From positions 1-64,000 of the forward strand of contig PHBH01000011.1 of the NCBI GenBank assembly GCA_002840535.1: 64,000 nt of DNA. Direction: 5' to 3'. The position numbers and the translations under genes were made by a program. The stretch comes from Deltaproteobacteria bacterium HGW-Deltaproteobacteria-15 (GTDB taxonomy: Bacteria > Desulfobacterota > DSM-4660 > Desulfatiglandales > HGW-15). Shown here one piece after another: positions 42,742 to 52,123 of this stretch. Within the stretch, counting starts at the first letter, position 1. The number at the start of each line of letters is the position of its first letter. The notes under the pieces were generated by a model that made no database searches, had not been told where the DNA came from, and saw only the letters and a list, made by a program, of their open reading frames with translations.

Positions 42742-44007
42742 ATGAAAGCACCTTTAAATAGAAGAGTCTTTGTCGTCGGCTACGACGTGGCCACCCCACT
42801 GGGCAGCACCTTTGAGTCCACCTGGGAGAGAGCCGTCCGGGGCGAAGCAGGGCTTCGCCGTTTGACCAGATGCCAGGCCACCACGCGGAGCAGTATTGTC
42901 GGCGAGATCCCCGATTGGAATCCCCGGGCGCTCGGCTTCATCGACCGCAAAGAGGGCTGCAATTGGAACGCCGAGTTCGTTTTCCTGACCATGGTGTTGT
43001 GCAAACGCACCCTGGAACGCGCCGGGCTGGAGATAAACAAAGAGACCGGACCGCGAACCGCATGCCTGGTGGGCTCGGCTTTGAACGGCAGCGACGCCTT
43101 GCGTGTGGCCTTCGAAAACTACACCAAAAAAGGTCCCTTGAAGATAAGCCCCTATCTGCTGCCCAACCTTTGCGCCAATGTGCCGGCAGGCAAGGCGGGG
43201 ATACTGCTGGGCTTTACCGGCCCTGTCTTTTCTCCCCAGGGCGCATGCGCTTCGGGCAACCACGCCATCGGAGTCGGTGCGCGAATGATCCGGGACGGCG
43301 ATTGCGATTTCGCCCTTGCCGGCGGGGTGGAAACCTGCCTGCTTCCAGAGATCATCCATGGATTCGAAAACATGTGGGCGACCTTTAAGATCAACCCCGG
43401 GGATCGCGCCTTCGACGATCCAACGCAGGCCTCCCGGCCATTCAGCGTCGATCGCAAGGGATTCATTCTCTCAGAGGGCGGAGGCGTTGTAGTGCTCGCC
43501 GCCGAGGAGACCGTCTCTTCCCTCGGTCTTACGCCCAAGGCAGAGGTCCTCGGGGTGGGCTGGACCTCGGATGCAAACCATTTTACCCTTCCAAACAAGG
43601 AGACCATCGTCCGCGCCATTCGAGAGGCCATCGACGACGCAGGTCTTGCACCGGGAGACATCCAGTACGTCAATGCGCACGGCACCTCGACGCAGAAAGG
43701 CGACAAGATCGAGGTGGAGTGCCTCCGCGAGGTGTTCGGGCAGTCTCTGGCCCGCATTCCCGTCTCCTCAAACAAGTCCCAAATCGGCCACTCGCTCGGA
43801 GCGGCAGCGGCTATCGAAGCGGCCCTGGGAATCGAAGGCATGCAGCAAGGAATCGTCCTTCCGACAGTGAATCACATTCCGGACCCTGAGTTTTCAGATT
43901 TGGACGTTGTTCCGAACGAGGCTCGCAAACACCGTTACGAGATCTTTCTTTCCAACGCTTTCGGCTTTGGGGGAACCAACTGCTGTGTCGTATTCAAAGG
44001 GGTGTGA
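42742..44007 (+). CDS. Beta-ketoacyl-ACP synthase, complete triad
   Basis: 421 residues. Cys169 in QGACASGNHA; His in NAHGTSTQKGD and GHSLGAAAAIEA. Ends GFGGTNCCVVF. No clear SD (AAAAAAA before ATG), so translation may depend on coupling to the upstream ketosynthase. One base separates its stop from the GTG of the thioesterase. It is the second member of a ketosynthase-ketosynthase-thioesterase-dehydratase/PPTase string. Confidence 0.9.
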   Translation: MKAPLNRRVFVVGYDVATPLGSTFESTWERAVRGEAGLRRLTRCQATTRSSIVGEIPDWNPRALGFIDRKEGCNWNAEFVFLTMVLCKRTLERAGLEINKETGPRTACLVGSALNGSDALRVAFENYTKKGPLKISPYLLPNLCANVPAGKAGILLGFTGPVFSPQGACASGNHAIGVGARMIRDGDCDFALAGGVETCLLPEIIHGFENMWATFKINPGDRAFDDPTQASRPFSVDRKGFILSEGGGVVVLAAEETVSSLGLTPKAEVLGVGWTSDANHFTLPNKETIVRAIREAIDDAGLAPGDIQYVNAHGTSTQKGDKIEVECLREVFGQSLARIPVSSNKSQIGHSLGAAAAIEAALGIEGMQQGIVLPTVNHIPDPEFSDLDVVPNEARKHRYEIFLSNAFGFGGTNCCVVFKGV

Positions 44008-44008
44008 A

Positions 44009-44488
44009 GTGAAGCCGAAACCTTTTGTTCCCGAGATACTCGATGGAGACGCACGGTATGTGAGGGACAAGACCGACGGACTGGTGTGGCACCGGTGTCA
44101 CCACCGGATTCTCTATGCCGATACCGATCGGTCCAAGGTCGTTTACCATGCGAACTACATGCGCTACTTTGAATTCGGCAGGGCCTCGTTGATGCGGGAC
44201 ACCGCATATCCCTATCGAGAGATCGAGGAGAGCGGCTATGTGTACCCGATAATCGAGGTCGGCGCTGCTTACTACAGTCCGCTTAATTACGACGATCCCA
44301 TAGCGATTCACACCCGTCCCGCGTTGCTGGAACCCGTCCGGCTGAGATTCGAGTATGTCATCATCAACGAAGAGACCAATGAGCTTGCCTGCATCGGGTT
44401 TACTCGACATTGCGCTGTGAACGCATCCGGCAATCCTGTGAAAGTGGACCCAAAGACGGCCCATTTATGGAAGATGTTTCCAAAGTGA
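44009..44488 (+). CDS. Hotdog thioesterase (YbgC-like)
   Basis: 159 residues from the GTG at 44009 with AAAGGGG just upstream (a longer frame would overlap the ketosynthase). YbgC active-site pattern YADTDRSKVVYHANYMRYFE, Asp40, His47. It hydrolyses acyl thioesters and so probably releases chain from ACP or edits it. The next gene overlaps by 22 bases. Unlike the first cluster thioesterase (21587), it sits beside the ketosynthases. Confidence 0.88.
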   Translation: MKPKPFVPEILDGDARYVRDKTDGLVWHRCHHRILYADTDRSKVVYHANYMRYFEFGRASLMRDTAYPYREIEESGYVYPIIEVGAAYYSPLNYDDPIAIHTRPALLEPVRLRFEYVIINEETNELACIGFTRHCAVNASGNPVKVDPKTAHLWKMFPK

Positions 44489-45996
44489 ACGATTCGGTCC
44501 TCTTCCCCGTCGATATCCCTGTCCATCCGTACCTTCTCGATCACCGTTTCGAAGGCAAGGTCGTCCTCCCTGCGGTAGAGGCGATGCAAGCCCTTGCAGA
44601 AGCGGCGGAACATTTTCGGCCGAATACGGACGTCTCCATCATCACTGATGCGAGATTCGACAAATTCCTGTACATCGATGACGGAGCCACCCATGTCTCC
44701 GGTTCGATCGAGCTGGCACAACGTGAAAACGGCGACATCACCGCTTCTCTCAAGACAAAAAGTACGTCGAACAAACTTGCAATTACGCGCGTCCGGGAGC
44801 ACGCCACGCTCTGTTTCCCTCTCGACAAACCAAAGGTGACCGAACCTCCCCTCGATCTGACCTCCTCTCTCGAAGGGATCTGCTTTGAAATCCCCTCCGA
44901 GCATATCTACAGGGACCTCGTTCCATTCGGCCCTTCTTTTCAAAATCTCCGCAACTCCGTCCTCCTTTCAAGAGACGGGGCAATCGCATGGACATGCGCT
45001 CCGCCGGAGCCCGCCGGCGCGGACAAAGACGGACTCCTGGGCTCTCCTTTTCCCCTGGATGCTTCTTTTCATGCAGCCTGTGCCTGGGGACAGCGGTATG
45101 CGGGAATCGTCGCCTTTCCGGTAGCGGTCCAAGAGCGGATCATTTTAAAGAGGACGCTCCCGGGTGCCACTTATGTCTGCCGTATCCTGCCCGCTCGCAT
45201 CGAACCCGACCTGCTTACGTTTGACATCCGGATCTATGACGAAAGTGGGGATCTCTACGAGTCCGCCCGCGGAGTATCCATGAGGGACGTGAGTGCAGGA
45301 CGCATGAAGCCGCCGCAATGGGTGATCGACCCCGGTGCGGACTTTCCCCTGGAGGGAATAAGAAGCCGCTGCCTGGGTATCTCCGTGGTAGAGCTTCGAA
45401 CGGTGCTGCCGTTTGCCGAAGGAACGCTTTCGTCGCAGGAAAGAGAACGTTTTCAAAGGCTCGGAGAACCGCGCAGGAGGAGTTATCTGGCGGCCCGGCT
45501 GGCCTGCAAACGGGTTTACAGGAACCTGCGGGGAAATGACCTTGTCTCCCCGGCTTTTGATATCACTACAATTTGCCCCGATCAGATCAGGCCCTGCTGT
45601 CCCATCGGCAATGAGGTTTCGCCGGTCTTCTGTTCGGTTTCCCACGATGATCGATTCGCGATTGCAGCGGCCGGCGACAGCCGGCTCGGCGTGGACGTCG
45701 AGAGGATTTCCGAGCGTCCACTGAAGTCCCGGCACCTGTATATGGATGAATCGGAGCAACTCCTTGCCCTGGAGCCGGCTCTCGGTGAAAGGAGAACCGC
45801 GGTGAGGATATGGACGATCAAGGAAGCGGTCGCCAAAGCCTTTGACATGACTTTGGCCGAGTCGTGGAATCGAGTGCGGGTGATTGCCGTCGGTCGCTTC
45901 GAGAGCAGGTTTCAGGTGGATGGGGAAGAACCCCGCACCGCGATTCATGCGGAGGTGGATGACCATTTGTTTACGCTTGTCTGCGAGGAGGAGTAA
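44467..45996 (+). CDS. Polyketide-synthase-type dehydratase fused to 4'-phosphopantetheinyl transferase
   Basis: 509 residues from the ATG at 44467. Residues 8-280 form a double-hotdog polyketide dehydratase: HRFEGKVVLP fits HxxxGxxxxP (His26, Gly30, Pro35), and the second half has PLDASFHAAC with Asp198 (DxxxH). Residues 330-509 form an Sfp-type transferase: LGVDVERI (Asp410, Glu412) and WTIKEAVAKAF (Lys452, Glu453, Lys457). The transferase half would load phosphopantetheine on the cluster's four ACPs. A dehydratase-PPTase fusion is unusual; I know these as separate proteins. It would give the cluster its own ACP activation. Confidence 0.87.
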   Translation: MEDVSKVNDSVLFPVDIPVHPYLLDHRFEGKVVLPAVEAMQALAEAAEHFRPNTDVSIITDARFDKFLYIDDGATHVSGSIELAQRENGDITASLKTKSTSNKLAITRVREHATLCFPLDKPKVTEPPLDLTSSLEGICFEIPSEHIYRDLVPFGPSFQNLRNSVLLSRDGAIAWTCAPPEPAGADKDGLLGSPFPLDASFHAACAWGQRYAGIVAFPVAVQERIILKRTLPGATYVCRILPARIEPDLLTFDIRIYDESGDLYESARGVSMRDVSAGRMKPPQWVIDPGADFPLEGIRSRCLGISVVELRTVLPFAEGTLSSQERERFQRLGEPRRRSYLAARLACKRVYRNLRGNDLVSPAFDITTICPDQIRPCCPIGNEVSPVFCSVSHDDRFAIAAAGDSRLGVDVERISERPLKSRHLYMDESEQLLALEPALGERRTAVRIWTIKEAVAKAFDMTLAESWNRVRVIAVGRFESRFQVDGEEPRTAIHAEVDDHLFTLVCEEE

Positions 45997-46350
45997 TCAC
46001 CGCTCTCTGCTCGTCAGCTTCTCCACGGCCACCCGTGTGGCCCACCGCAGAAAGATCTTCGAATATTTTGCACCGGAGAGGTACATGCCGAGCAGGAAAA
46101 CCAGGTGGGACAGGCCGTAGAGGAGAGGACCGCCGATTGCGATCAACAAAGGCTCTTCCAGATAGATGGCCAAGGCGCCCAGGGCGCTGATTGCGGGCCA
46201 GCCGATGACGTAACTGAACCCTATGGCGAATACGCCAAGGAGGACCCGGACTGAAGGCTTTTCCTGGAATGCGCTTAGGTCGGCCCGTTCCTCGATTGCC
46301 TTGCGCACGTAGTCGGTTTCGGCTAGTCTCTCTAACAGTTTCATTTTCAT
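45997..46350 (-). CDS. Small membrane protein
   Basis: 117 residues; start uncertain (ATG at 46350 or 46377, no clear SD). A polar N-terminal segment with LLERLAETDYVRKAIEERAD is followed by hydrophobic helices (VLLGVFAIGFSYVIGWPAIS, then LGALAIYL and LLIAIGGPLLYGL, then a last one) and a basic tail. No family recognised. On the opposite strand to its neighbours, stop next to the stop of the dehydratase/PPTase gene. May be unrelated to the pathway. Confidence 0.55.
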   Translation of the reverse strand: MKMKLLERLAETDYVRKAIEERADLSAFQEKPSVRVLLGVFAIGFSYVIGWPAISALGALAIYLEEPLLIAIGGPLLYGLSHLVFLLGMYLSGAKYSKIFLRWATRVAVEKLTSRER

Positions 46351-46531
46351 CAGCCCGAATAGGTACAAGAATAGCATGAACAGGGGCCTGAACAAAGGGC
46401 AAATGCACGGGATATGGAGTGATGGAGTATTAGAGTGTTAGGTAAAGAAAAAGACAATTCTTCACCGAAGATTGAGGGATCCTTCCCTTACTCCAGTGCT
46501 CCGGAATTTTGGGGTCAATCGGAGAGTTGAG

Positions 46532-47251
46532 TTGAAAAGGAGAGGTGCTTCGCTCGATTGCTGGAAATTCTTCGATAGGATCTACTGCATCTCGCTCGAC
46601 GAAAGAACAGACAGGCGAGAGGAGGCAGAGATCCAATTCAGACGCGTGGGCTTGTTGGAAAGGGTCGAGTTCGTCCTTGTAAAAAAACACCCGGAAGATT
46701 GCGAACAGGGGATCTACGAATCTCATATGGCTTGCATCAGAAACGGACTTCAGGCCGACGCGAGAAGCATCCTGATCTTCGAAGACGATATCCTCTTCGA
46801 ACGATTCAGCAGCACTACGCTCAACCACTGCATCGACTTTTTGTCGGCCGTTCCCGACTGGAATCTTCTTTTCCTGGGGTGTCTTGTGAAAAGCAGCAAG
46901 AGAACCACAAATGAAAACATCCTTCAGGTAAGATATCGAAGCCTGGCCCATGCCTATGCCGTAAGCCGCAAGTTCGCCGAGGTCCTGGTCCGGAAACCCT
47001 GGCAGGGTGTGGCCTTCGATGAAATGCTTTCCACCTTTGAGCAAGGCTGCTTCGCTCTCTATCCATCCATGGCATTTCAGAGCAGTTCACGCACCGACAA
47101 CATCAAAGCTCTGCAACTGGACAAGTTTCGGCGGCTCTGGGGGGGGCTGCGGCTTATTCAAAAGATGAATGAAGTCTATCATCGACATAGAGGAGCAATC
47201 CTGTTCCTCCATGTTCTTGCGGCCTTCTTCATCCTGCTTTGGATGCTGTGA
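46532..47251 (+). CDS. Family 25-like glycosyltransferase with C-terminal membrane anchor
   Basis: 239 residues from a TTG at 46532 with GGAGAG upstream (a longer frame to 46472 is possible). GT25 features: FFDRIYCISLDERTDRREE, VLVKKHPEDCEQGIYESHM and IFEDDILFE (EDD at 84-86). Ends in a hydrophobic helix ILFLHVLAAFFILLWML, so membrane bound. GT25 enzymes add sugars to lipooligosaccharide. Placed before the MMPL transporter, so it may decorate the pathway's lipid. Confidence 0.78.
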   Translation: MKRRGASLDCWKFFDRIYCISLDERTDRREEAEIQFRRVGLLERVEFVLVKKHPEDCEQGIYESHMACIRNGLQADARSILIFEDDILFERFSSTTLNHCIDFLSAVPDWNLLFLGCLVKSSKRTTNENILQVRYRSLAHAYAVSRKFAEVLVRKPWQGVAFDEMLSTFEQGCFALYPSMAFQSSSRTDNIKALQLDKFRRLWGGLRLIQKMNEVYHRHRGAILFLHVLAAFFILLWML

Positions 47252-47371
47252 CACAGGATCGCCCAAATCCCCCTTGCCCCCTGTTCAGTAATACCCCCTC
47301 TTTGCAAAGGGGATCGAGGGGGATTTGTTGGGGAGAATTCTTTCAGGGTGGTCTTCGGCCTTGGGTCTGAA

Positions 47372-50300
47372 ATGAAATCGAGAGTCTTCAATCCTTACAT
47401 ACTCATTGCGACAGTCCTTGCTGTCTCATTGCTGTTCGGCATAGGGTTTCACAGGCTGGAAATCGATACGGACATTATCGATGATCTGCCCGAAGAGCCG
47501 GTCATCCAGGATGCCCTGCATGTCTTCAAGAATCATGAAATCCAGGATCAACTGGTCATCGATGTCTCCATCGATAAGGAGGATGTGGGCCGACTGGTTG
47601 AGTACGCCGGGAGGCTTGAAGATGAATTGAGGGCCAGTGGTCTTTTCAGAACAGTCGGCCTCCGGGACTTCGGCAAATCAATGCCTGCACTGGCAACCTC
47701 TGTAACCAGGAACCTCCCGGTACTGTTCACTGAAAAAGAGCTCGATGAACAAGTCCGCCCTTTAATCGAGACCGATGCCATCCGCAAACGGCTGGGTGTA
47801 CTCCACCGGGACCTGGCGAATTTAGACGGTATCGGTCAGACTGAATTCATTGAGAACGACCCCCTCGGCCTGAATCGGTTGGTGATGGCCAGATTGGGCT
47901 CCCTGGCTCCCTCCCAAAATGCCTATATCTACAGAGAGCGGCTGATATCGTCGGACAATCGGCATCTGCTCGTGATCGCCACCCCCATCTCTTCAGGCAC
48001 AGATACCCTTTTTTCCCGCAAGATCGTCGAGCTGTTGGACAATGTCGCCAAAGTGCTGGGTGAGGAAGCATCGCGCAAGGCGGACCGGATTACCCTTGCC
48101 CCGGTGGGTGCTTATCGCGTTGCGCTGGACAATGAGCTTATCGCGAGAAAGGATGTCAAGAAGGCGATCCTCTTTGCGACCGCAGGAATTGCGCTGTTGC
48201 TCCTGCTTGCTTTTCCAAGACCGTATATCGGCCTCCTGTCTCTTCTGCCCTCCATCGCAGGGACCATGACGGCTTTTTTTGTATTCTCTTTGATGCACAA
48301 ATCCATCTCGATCATGGTGCTCGGGTTTGGGGGTGCTGTCATATCGATGACTATCGACCACGTCATCGCTTACCTGCTGTTCCTGGACCGGCCACAGTGG
48401 ACGCTTGGAAAAGAGGCATCGCACGAGGTCCGTTCCATAGGTCTGCTCGCCCTCATGACGACCATCGGCGCCTTTGCAGCGCTCTCTTTCAGCGGATTTC
48501 CGATTCTCAAACAACTCGGGCAATTCACGTTTCTCGGAATGGGATTGTCGTTTCTCTTCGTTCATTTCGTTTTTCCAAAGATTCTTCCCGCCATGCCCCC
48601 ATCACGGCCGCGAACGATTCCGCTTCAAAGAGCGGTCAATCGTCTCGCCCGGTTCGGAAGACCGGGGCTCGGGGTCGCCGTCTGCCTTGCAGTGGCGATG
48701 CTTTTTTTCGCGAAACCCGTTTTCAATGTCAATCTCAGCTCCATGAATACGGTCAGCAAGGAAACGGCAGCTGCCGAAAAGCTGGTTGCCGATGTTTGGG
48801 GAAATGTGCTCAACAAGGTTTTCCTGATGGTACAGGGAGACAGCGTCGCCGAACTGCAGGACAAGGGGGATCACTTTCTGAAAACCCTGGAGCCGGAAAT
48901 GTCCTCGGGTGCTTTGACTTCGGGTTTCGTCCCTTCCATGCTTTTTCCGGGAGAAAGCAGGAGAGCTGCGAACCTGGCCGCCTGGAGAGAGTTCTGGAAC
49001 AGCGCAAGGGTCTCCGCTTTGAAACAAGGGATTGAAAAGGCTTCTGTCGAAGTCGGCTTCGCGCCGACCGCATTCGAACCCTTTTACAGGATCCTTGAAC
49101 CCTCATGGCATCCTGAAGGGGAAATGAAGATCCCGGAGGAACTCCAGGCTTTTCTCGGTATAAAGAAAAGCCCTGACAGGTCATCCTGGGTGCAGGTGAT
49201 GACGTTTACAACCGGGAACTCCTTCGATAGCGAGCATTTTTATTCAGCATATCGTGCCTTGGGGTCCATTTTCGATCCGGCGCTCTTTTCGAAAAGACTC
49301 GGCCATCTTCTTTTTTCGACTTTTCTGAAGATGCTTGCCATCATCGGTGCGGGTGTCATCGTTCTCGTACTCCTGTTTTTCGCCGACCTGAGATTGACCC
49401 TCGTTGCGCTGCTGCCGGTCGTCTTCTCCTTCATCTGCACCCTGGGCACACTCAATCTTCTCGGCCATCCCCTGGACATTTCGACCTTGATGCTCTCGAT
49501 TGTCGCCATAGGAATGGGGATCGACTATTCCCTCTTCTTTGTCCGAAGCTATCAACGGTATGGCGATCCCTCTCATCCCTCCTTCGGCCTGATGCGCATG
49601 GCTGTTTTCATGTCCGCAGCCACCACCATCGTAGGTTTCTTTGTGTTGTGTTTTGCCGAACACAGCCTGTTGAAAAGCGCAGGGCTGACTTCGACTCTGG
49701 CCATTGGGTATGCGCTGATCGGCGCCTTTTTGATTATTCCGCCCGTTATGGAGCGCCTCCTTCAGGACCGTGAAAATGCCCGATCCAAAGGCGGAAGCCC
49801 TGAAGAAAGGGTCCTCGGGCGGTACAGAAACATGGAAGCGTACCCGAGACTGTTTGCGCGATTCAAGCTGCTGTTGGATCCCATGTTCAAGGAGCTGCCG
49901 GCCCTCTTGAATCCCGGCCCGAATGAGGTGCGGACAATTATCGATATCGGGTCCGGCCATGGTGTGCCGGCGTGCTGGTTCCTCGAGCGCTTCCCCGAAT
50001 CGAGCGTCTACGGCATCGATCCTGATCCCGAGCGGGTGGCCTCCGCGTCCAAGGCGGTTGGAAAGAGAGGTCTTATCGTCTGCGGCCGCGCGCCTGAGAT
50101 GCCCGAAACGCCGGTTCCGGCAGACATGGCGACGATGCTCGACATGATGCACTATCTGGATGATGAGGGGTTGAGACTTACGCTGGAGCGTTTGCACGGC
50201 ACTCTCCGCCCGGGGGGAGTTGTTGTCATTCGAACGGTGCTCAAGCCGGAAAGGAAGTTCCCATGGTCATGGTGGCTCGAGGACCTGAAGTTGAAGGCCC

Positions 50301-50437
50301 ACCGAATCCCTGCTTACTACAGATCTCTTCAAGAGATCAGGAAGAAGATCGTGGAAGCCGGATTCGTCATCGAACATACCTCCATGCCTGGAGCCCACAG
50401 GGAATTGATCTGGTTCGTTCTGAAAACCAGGCAGTGA
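47372..50437 (+). CDS. MMPL/RND exporter fused to a C-terminal methyltransferase
   Basis: 1021 residues from ATG 47372 (alternative GTG 47348). Residues 1-790: RND/MMPL permease. One helix near 10-30, a large periplasmic loop, a five-helix bundle (LFATAGIALLLLLAF, FFVFSLMHKSISIMVLGFGG), then a second copy (LAIIGAGVIVLVLLFFADL, IVAIGMGIDYSLFFVRSY). Residues 820-1021: class I SAM methyltransferase with IDIGSGHGVPACWFLERFP and GIDPDPERV, and LRPGGVVVIRT. In aryl polyene clusters exporter and methyltransferase are separate genes. Here they form one protein, so the substrate may be methylated as it is exported on the cytoplasmic side. Confidence 0.88.
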   Translation: MKSRVFNPYILIATVLAVSLLFGIGFHRLEIDTDIIDDLPEEPVIQDALHVFKNHEIQDQLVIDVSIDKEDVGRLVEYAGRLEDELRASGLFRTVGLRDFGKSMPALATSVTRNLPVLFTEKELDEQVRPLIETDAIRKRLGVLHRDLANLDGIGQTEFIENDPLGLNRLVMARLGSLAPSQNAYIYRERLISSDNRHLLVIATPISSGTDTLFSRKIVELLDNVAKVLGEEASRKADRITLAPVGAYRVALDNELIARKDVKKAILFATAGIALLLLLAFPRPYIGLLSLLPSIAGTMTAFFVFSLMHKSISIMVLGFGGAVISMTIDHVIAYLLFLDRPQWTLGKEASHEVRSIGLLALMTTIGAFAALSFSGFPILKQLGQFTFLGMGLSFLFVHFVFPKILPAMPPSRPRTIPLQRAVNRLARFGRPGLGVAVCLAVAMLFFAKPVFNVNLSSMNTVSKETAAAEKLVADVWGNVLNKVFLMVQGDSVAELQDKGDHFLKTLEPEMSSGALTSGFVPSMLFPGESRRAANLAAWREFWNSARVSALKQGIEKASVEVGFAPTAFEPFYRILEPSWHPEGEMKIPEELQAFLGIKKSPDRSSWVQVMTFTTGNSFDSEHFYSAYRALGSIFDPALFSKRLGHLLFSTFLKMLAIIGAGVIVLVLLFFADLRLTLVALLPVVFSFICTLGTLNLLGHPLDISTLMLSIVAIGMGIDYSLFFVRSYQRYGDPSHPSFGLMRMAVFMSAATTIVGFFVLCFAEHSLLKSAGLTSTLAIGYALIGAFLIIPPVMERLLQDRENARSKGGSPEERVLGRYRNMEAYPRLFARFKLLLDPMFKELPALLNPGPNEVRTIIDIGSGHGVPACWFLERFPESSVYGIDPDPERVASASKAVGKRGLIVCGRAPEMPETPVPADMATMLDMMHYLDDEGLRLTLERLHGTLRPGGVVVIRTVLKPERKFPWSWWLEDLKLKAHRIPAYYRSLQEIRKKIVEAGFVIEHTSMPGAHRELIWFVLKTRQ

Positions 50438-50532
50438 AAGTATGCACTGAGAAAGTACAAAACCTGGAAAGCTCTCGACTGAGGGATAAGATTTCTCACA
50501 TACGTTAATCACAAAAATTTGCGAGCAGAGAG

Positions 50533-51369
50533 TTGAAGCACCCAAAGGATGACCATTCAAGGATCTCCTCTTTATCCAAAGCCGAAAAAGTCGGCCTCGT
50601 CTCTATGCTGGCGGCGCTCCTGCTTGCCATCGTGGATGTGCGGCTTTCCGCCATTCCGTTGGGAGGGTTTCTCCTCTCCTGCATCTTCTGCCCCTTTTTC
50701 CCTCGAAGCAGCTTTTTTCTCCCGGTCATCAGCCGCGGCGTGTCCGGACAAAAGGCGGTAGCGCTTACTTTCGACGACGGTCCTGATCCCCTGTCCACCC
50801 CTGAGTTGCTCAGTCTACTTTTGAAGCACGGGGCTCAGGCGACATTTTTCGTAACCGGAAAAAGGGCATTGGCCTACCCGGAAGTGATGAATGAAATTTT
50901 GCGCCAGGGTCATGCCGTCGGAAACCATACCTACAGCCATGATTGTCTGTTCGCGTTGAGGGGCACGAAACGTCTATCCAAAGAAATAGAATCCACTCAG
51001 GATATTCTGACCAGATTTGGAATCAGGACTTTGGCATTTCGTCCTCCTGTGGGGATCACGAACCCCAGGCTCCGGAAGGTTTTGAGGCAAAGAAATGCAG
51101 TTGTCATAGGTTTCAGCTGCCGCCCCTTGGACTGGGGCAATAGACGGATCCGCAATTTGTCGACAAAGATCTTGAAACGAGTCCGTCCGGACGACATCGT
51201 TCTTCTTCACGATATCCGGCCGAAAGAGGCGCATCTTCTGCCCTTGTGGCTTAAGGAAATAGAAACGATCCTCTCTGGTTTGGAGGCAAAAGGGATCGCC
51301 ATCCTCCCGTTGTCCGATCTCATTGGAAGGCAGATAATGATGAAGGTAGGCAATAGGAGTAAGCAGTAG
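50533..51369 (+). CDS. Polysaccharide deacetylase (NodB domain), membrane anchored
   Basis: 278 residues, TTG start with GAGAG upstream. N-terminal hydrophobic helix (about 18-55) precedes a NodB domain: LTFDDGPDPLSTPE (Asp81, Asp82), NHTYSHD (His132, His136 for the metal), FRPPVG and DIVLLHDIR. The family removes N-acetyl groups from sugars. Lies downstream of the exporter and GT25. It may process the glycolipid head group. The stop codon falls in a CAGTAGG-type repeat. Confidence 0.85.
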   Translation: MKHPKDDHSRISSLSKAEKVGLVSMLAALLLAIVDVRLSAIPLGGFLLSCIFCPFFPRSSFFLPVISRGVSGQKAVALTFDDGPDPLSTPELLSLLLKHGAQATFFVTGKRALAYPEVMNEILRQGHAVGNHTYSHDCLFALRGTKRLSKEIESTQDILTRFGIRTLAFRPPVGITNPRLRKVLRQRNAVVIGFSCRPLDWGNRRIRNLSTKILKRVRPDDIVLLHDIRPKEAHLLPLWLKEIETILSGLEAKGIAILPLSDLIGRQIMMKVGNRSKQ

Positions 51370-51421
51370 GCAGTAGGCGGTAAGAAGTCCGGCAATCAAT
51401 ACGGGTGATCTACGCTACACT

Positions 51422-52123
51422 TCAACGTGCCAGGCAGTGACGGACGATTTCACTGAGATCCTGCACCTCTTTTCCCTCAAATTCGACCACTCCCTTTTTG
51501 TTGAAGCCCAGTCTCCCGTACCCGGAAGCTCTCCCGGATTTCTCAAGCACGAAGAAAAGCGCTCCAGGAGCTGCCTTGCTGTGCCTGTCGAAGGGAGACG
51601 GGGGCTTCAGGTTGTTGGCCCCGCAGAGTATCTGATCGCATTCCCCCAGGAGCAGGCTGTCAAACGCCAGCTTCAAACAGTCAAGTCCGAGAGGACGGGA
51701 AGGGTTGATTACGAATGACTTTCCGGTAAGTCCGAACAGGATGGCCGCATCACCCAGAAAGCTGTTGGGAAGGGTGTATGCGAACAAGGCGGGGCTGGCG
51801 CCGACCCCTTCTTCACGAAGGACCGTCCCATAAAAATCCAGGTCAACACCAAGACAGCCGTACTCAGTTGAAACGATGATGCCGATATTTCTCTTGTGCG
51901 TCCATTGATCCAGGTCTGCGTCTTTCAAGGCAAAGGCAATTGCGGCAATGCCGAGTTTCGAGTACTCGTCCATCCGCCTGAAACTCGGGTAGGGCCTTTC
52001 GAAGAGCTCCCCCTGCTCGATGACAGGGAGAGAACCGTCTGACAAGGCAAAGTGGTCATGATCCTTCCCGCATCCCATGTTCCCTGCAGTTACCCATCCA
52101 ATTCCAGTGATGTTGATGATCAC
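51422..52123 (-). CDS. Cysteine-less ketosynthase-like protein (chain-length-factor-like)
   Basis: 233 residues from a GTG at 52123 that overlaps the stop of the active ketosynthase (GTGA), with GGGAGGG upstream. Thiolase-like pattern NITGIGWV, YSKLGIAAIAFALKDA, LPNSFLGDAAI, but at the expected nucleophile site it reads VINPSRPLGLD with no Cys. Shorter than a ketosynthase and lacking the two active-site His blocks. Fits a chain-length factor or a regulatory partner of the ketosynthase it is coupled to. Confidence 0.78.
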   Translation of the reverse strand: MIINITGIGWVTAGNMGCGKDHDHFALSDGSLPVIEQGELFERPYPSFRRMDEYSKLGIAAIAFALKDADLDQWTHKRNIGIIVSTEYGCLGVDLDFYGTVLREEGVGASPALFAYTLPNSFLGDAAILFGLTGKSFVINPSRPLGLDCLKLAFDSLLLGECDQILCGANNLKPPSPFDRHSKAAPGALFFVLEKSGRASGYGRLGFNKKGVVEFEGKEVQDLSEIVRHCLAR

